Source: Geodermatophilus marinus (GTDB lineage: Bacteria > Actinomycetota > Actinomycetes > Mycobacteriales > Geodermatophilaceae). From it: 64,000 nt of DNA. Below, piece by piece: positions 63,065 to 64,000 of the stretch. The notes beneath the pieces are model-generated. The model was not told the origin of the DNA and did not search any database. It saw only the letters and a list, made by a program, of their open reading frames with translations. Positions within the stretch are counted from its first letter, which is position 1; every line of letters begins with the position of its first letter. Made by a program: the position numbers and the translations under genes. The stretch is from the NCBI RefSeq assembly GCF_003428645.1, contig NZ_QVQH01000001.1, positions 62,001 through 126,000 on the forward strand. The letters are read 5' to 3'.

Positions 63065-64000
63065 ATGCTGCAGCGCCGACGCCACCGGTCCGCCGGCCGG
63101 ACCCGGGCCGCCCGGGGCCTGCTGGCCGGGGTCGTGGCCGCGGCCCTCCTGCTGGTCAGCGCCGGCCCGGCCGGCGCGGCACCGGCGTCGCCGCCCAACC
63201 CCACCGACGGCGAGATCGGCGCGGCGCAGTCGGCGCAGGACGCCGCCGCGGCCGAGGTCGGCCGGATCGCCGCGGAGGTCGCCGCGGCCGAGTCCGAGCT
63301 CGAGCGCCTCGGCGTGCAGGCCGAGGCCGCCGGCGCGGCCTACCTCGCCGCGGAGGAGGCGCTCCTCCAGGCCCAGGCCGAGGCGGAGCGGACGGCGAGC
63401 GCGCTCCAGGAGGCGGCCGCCGCCGTGGACGCCGCGCTCTCCCGGATCGCGGGCTTCTCCCGGGACAGCTACATGAACGGCAGCGTCCTCAGCACCGCGA
63501 CGGCGCTGCTCGACGCCGAGGGGCCCGGGGAGCTCATCCAGCGGGCCGCCATGATCGACTACGTCTCCGCCAACCAGCTCGACGTCCTCGGCCAGCTCGA
63601 GATCGCCCGCGTGCAGCAGGCCAACGCCGACTCCGCGGCCCGCGCGGCCCGCGACCGGATGGCCGAGGCCGAGCAGGCCGCCGCCGAGGCCAAGGCCGTG
63701 GCCGACAGCCGGCTGGCCGGCCAGCAGGCCGCCTACGAGCAGGTCGCCGCGCAGAAGAGCGCCCTCGACCAGCAGCTCCAGGACGCGCAGGTCCGGCTGC
63801 TCGAGCTCCAGGGGGCCCGGGACGCCTACGCGCAGTGGCAGGCGCAGAAGGCGGCGGAGGAGGCGGCCGCGGCCGCCGCGGCCGCCCGCGCCGCCGAGGA
63901 GGCCGCCGCCGCGGCGGCCGCCGCCCGGGCCCGGGCGGCCGGCTCGGGGTCGACCGCCGCGGCGTCGTCCGGCTCGGCGTCCTCCGGTGCCGCCTCCGGT
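63065..64000 (+). CDS. secreted coiled-coil protein, NlpC/P60 (RipA/RipC)-like N-terminus, cut by window end
   Basis: The first 312 residues are visible. A signal peptide (AARGLLAGVVAAALLLVSAG, ending AGA-AP) precedes long alanine-rich coiled coils (about 45-120 and 170-285) with a hinge SRDSYMNGSVLSTATALLDA, the pattern of mycobacterial-type cell-wall hydrolases whose catalytic NlpC/P60 domain would follow. The catalytic part is outside the window, so the enzyme call is inference. ATG 63065 follows AGGGAGCGAGCGAG. Confidence 0.75.
   Translation, partial: MLQRRRHRSAGRTRAARGLLAGVVAAALLLVSAGPAGAAPASPPNPTDGEIGAAQSAQDAAAAEVGRIAAEVAAAESELERLGVQAEAAGAAYLAAEEALLQAQAEAERTASALQEAAAAVDAALSRIAGFSRDSYMNGSVLSTATALLDAEGPGELIQRAAMIDYVSANQLDVLGQLEIARVQQANADSAARAARDRMAEAEQAAAEAKAVADSRLAGQQAAYEQVAAQKSALDQQLQDAQVRLLELQGARDAYAQWQAQKAAEEAAAAAAAARAAEEAAAAAAAARARAAGSGSTAAASSGSASSGAASG

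Overview
This is a very GC-rich (about 75% by eye) chromosomal segment of an actinobacterium. Gene content and order (dnaK-grpE-dnaJ-hspR, purS-purQ-purL followed by an SCP-like gene, purF-purM followed by DUF3073, fba followed by DUF3151, mycothiol-dependent formaldehyde dehydrogenase, a DosR/DosS pair) together with very frequent GTG starts and GTGA stop/start overlaps fit a high-GC actinomycete. Geodermatophilaceae (Blastococcus/Geodermatophilus/Modestobacter) is my best guess, but that is inference. No phage, insertion sequence, integrase, rRNA or CRISPR array was seen; the single tRNA is tRNA-Gly(CCC).

Layout. 0-2.1 kb: end of a DUF3140 gene, then a methyltransferase/type III polyketide synthase pair. 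2.1-5.1 kb: a DosR-like response regulator facing a heme-GAF DosS-like kinase and a universal stress protein, with a DosR-box-like palindrome upstream. 5.2-7.3 kb: a GTGA-coupled ArsR / cation transporter / PrmC-like methyltransferase operon and tRNA-Gly. 7.5-11.1 kb: chemoreceptor and Aer-like PAS gene, a near-perfect DosR box, leaderless dcd, and a CynX-like exporter. 11.2-15 kb: EtfD-like Fe-S membrane oxidoreductase, then an AbiEi/DUF559 gene flanked by inverted copies of a 79-bp palindromic repeat. 15-20 kb: dnaK-grpE-dnaJ-hspR with a MarR gene; a MarR-type operator precedes a DHA2 exporter. 21.8-27.3 kb: lipid kinase, OsmC and OhrR-like regulator, clpB with a perfect HAIR site, a small membrane protein. 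27.3-34.9 kb: membrane molybdoenzyme, fasciclin lipoprotein, pyrE, pentapeptide protein, fba-DUF3151, an 87-bp tandem repeat, hypothetical gene, MFS exporter. 35-37.8 kb: GPGG small membrane protein and a decayed sugar-type ABC importer whose ATPase carries a frameshift. 37.9-57.8 kb: a dispersed purine cluster (purA, purD, purB-purC, purS-purQ-purL, purF-purM) interrupted by a GDPD gene, rsgA, an AI-2E-like permease, a 5 x 91-bp tandem repeat, and a formaldehyde/formate module (OFA transporter with small subunit, opposite mscR and a metallo-beta-lactamase hydrolase). 57.8-64 kb: DUF3073, secreted protein, Leu/Val-type dehydrogenase, an intact sugar ABC importer, and the start of an NlpC/P60-type secreted coiled-coil protein.

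How it works together. Three stress circuits are visible with their sites: DosS/DosR (redox or hypoxia) with two candidate boxes, HspR with HAIR sites at dnaK and clpB, and MarR-type control of an exporter. Purine genes are mostly tightly coupled, and several lead genes (purD, purS, purF, pyrE, dcd, mscR, vdh) have a TANNNT -10 element 5-8 nt before the start codon, indicating leaderless transcripts.

The least explained material is non-coding: (i) a two-palindrome repeat present three times with a compensatory base change in its stem; (ii) one tandem-repeat family (87-bp and 91-bp units) at two intergenic loci 18 kb apart in opposite orientation; (iii) several long hairpins at operon ends.
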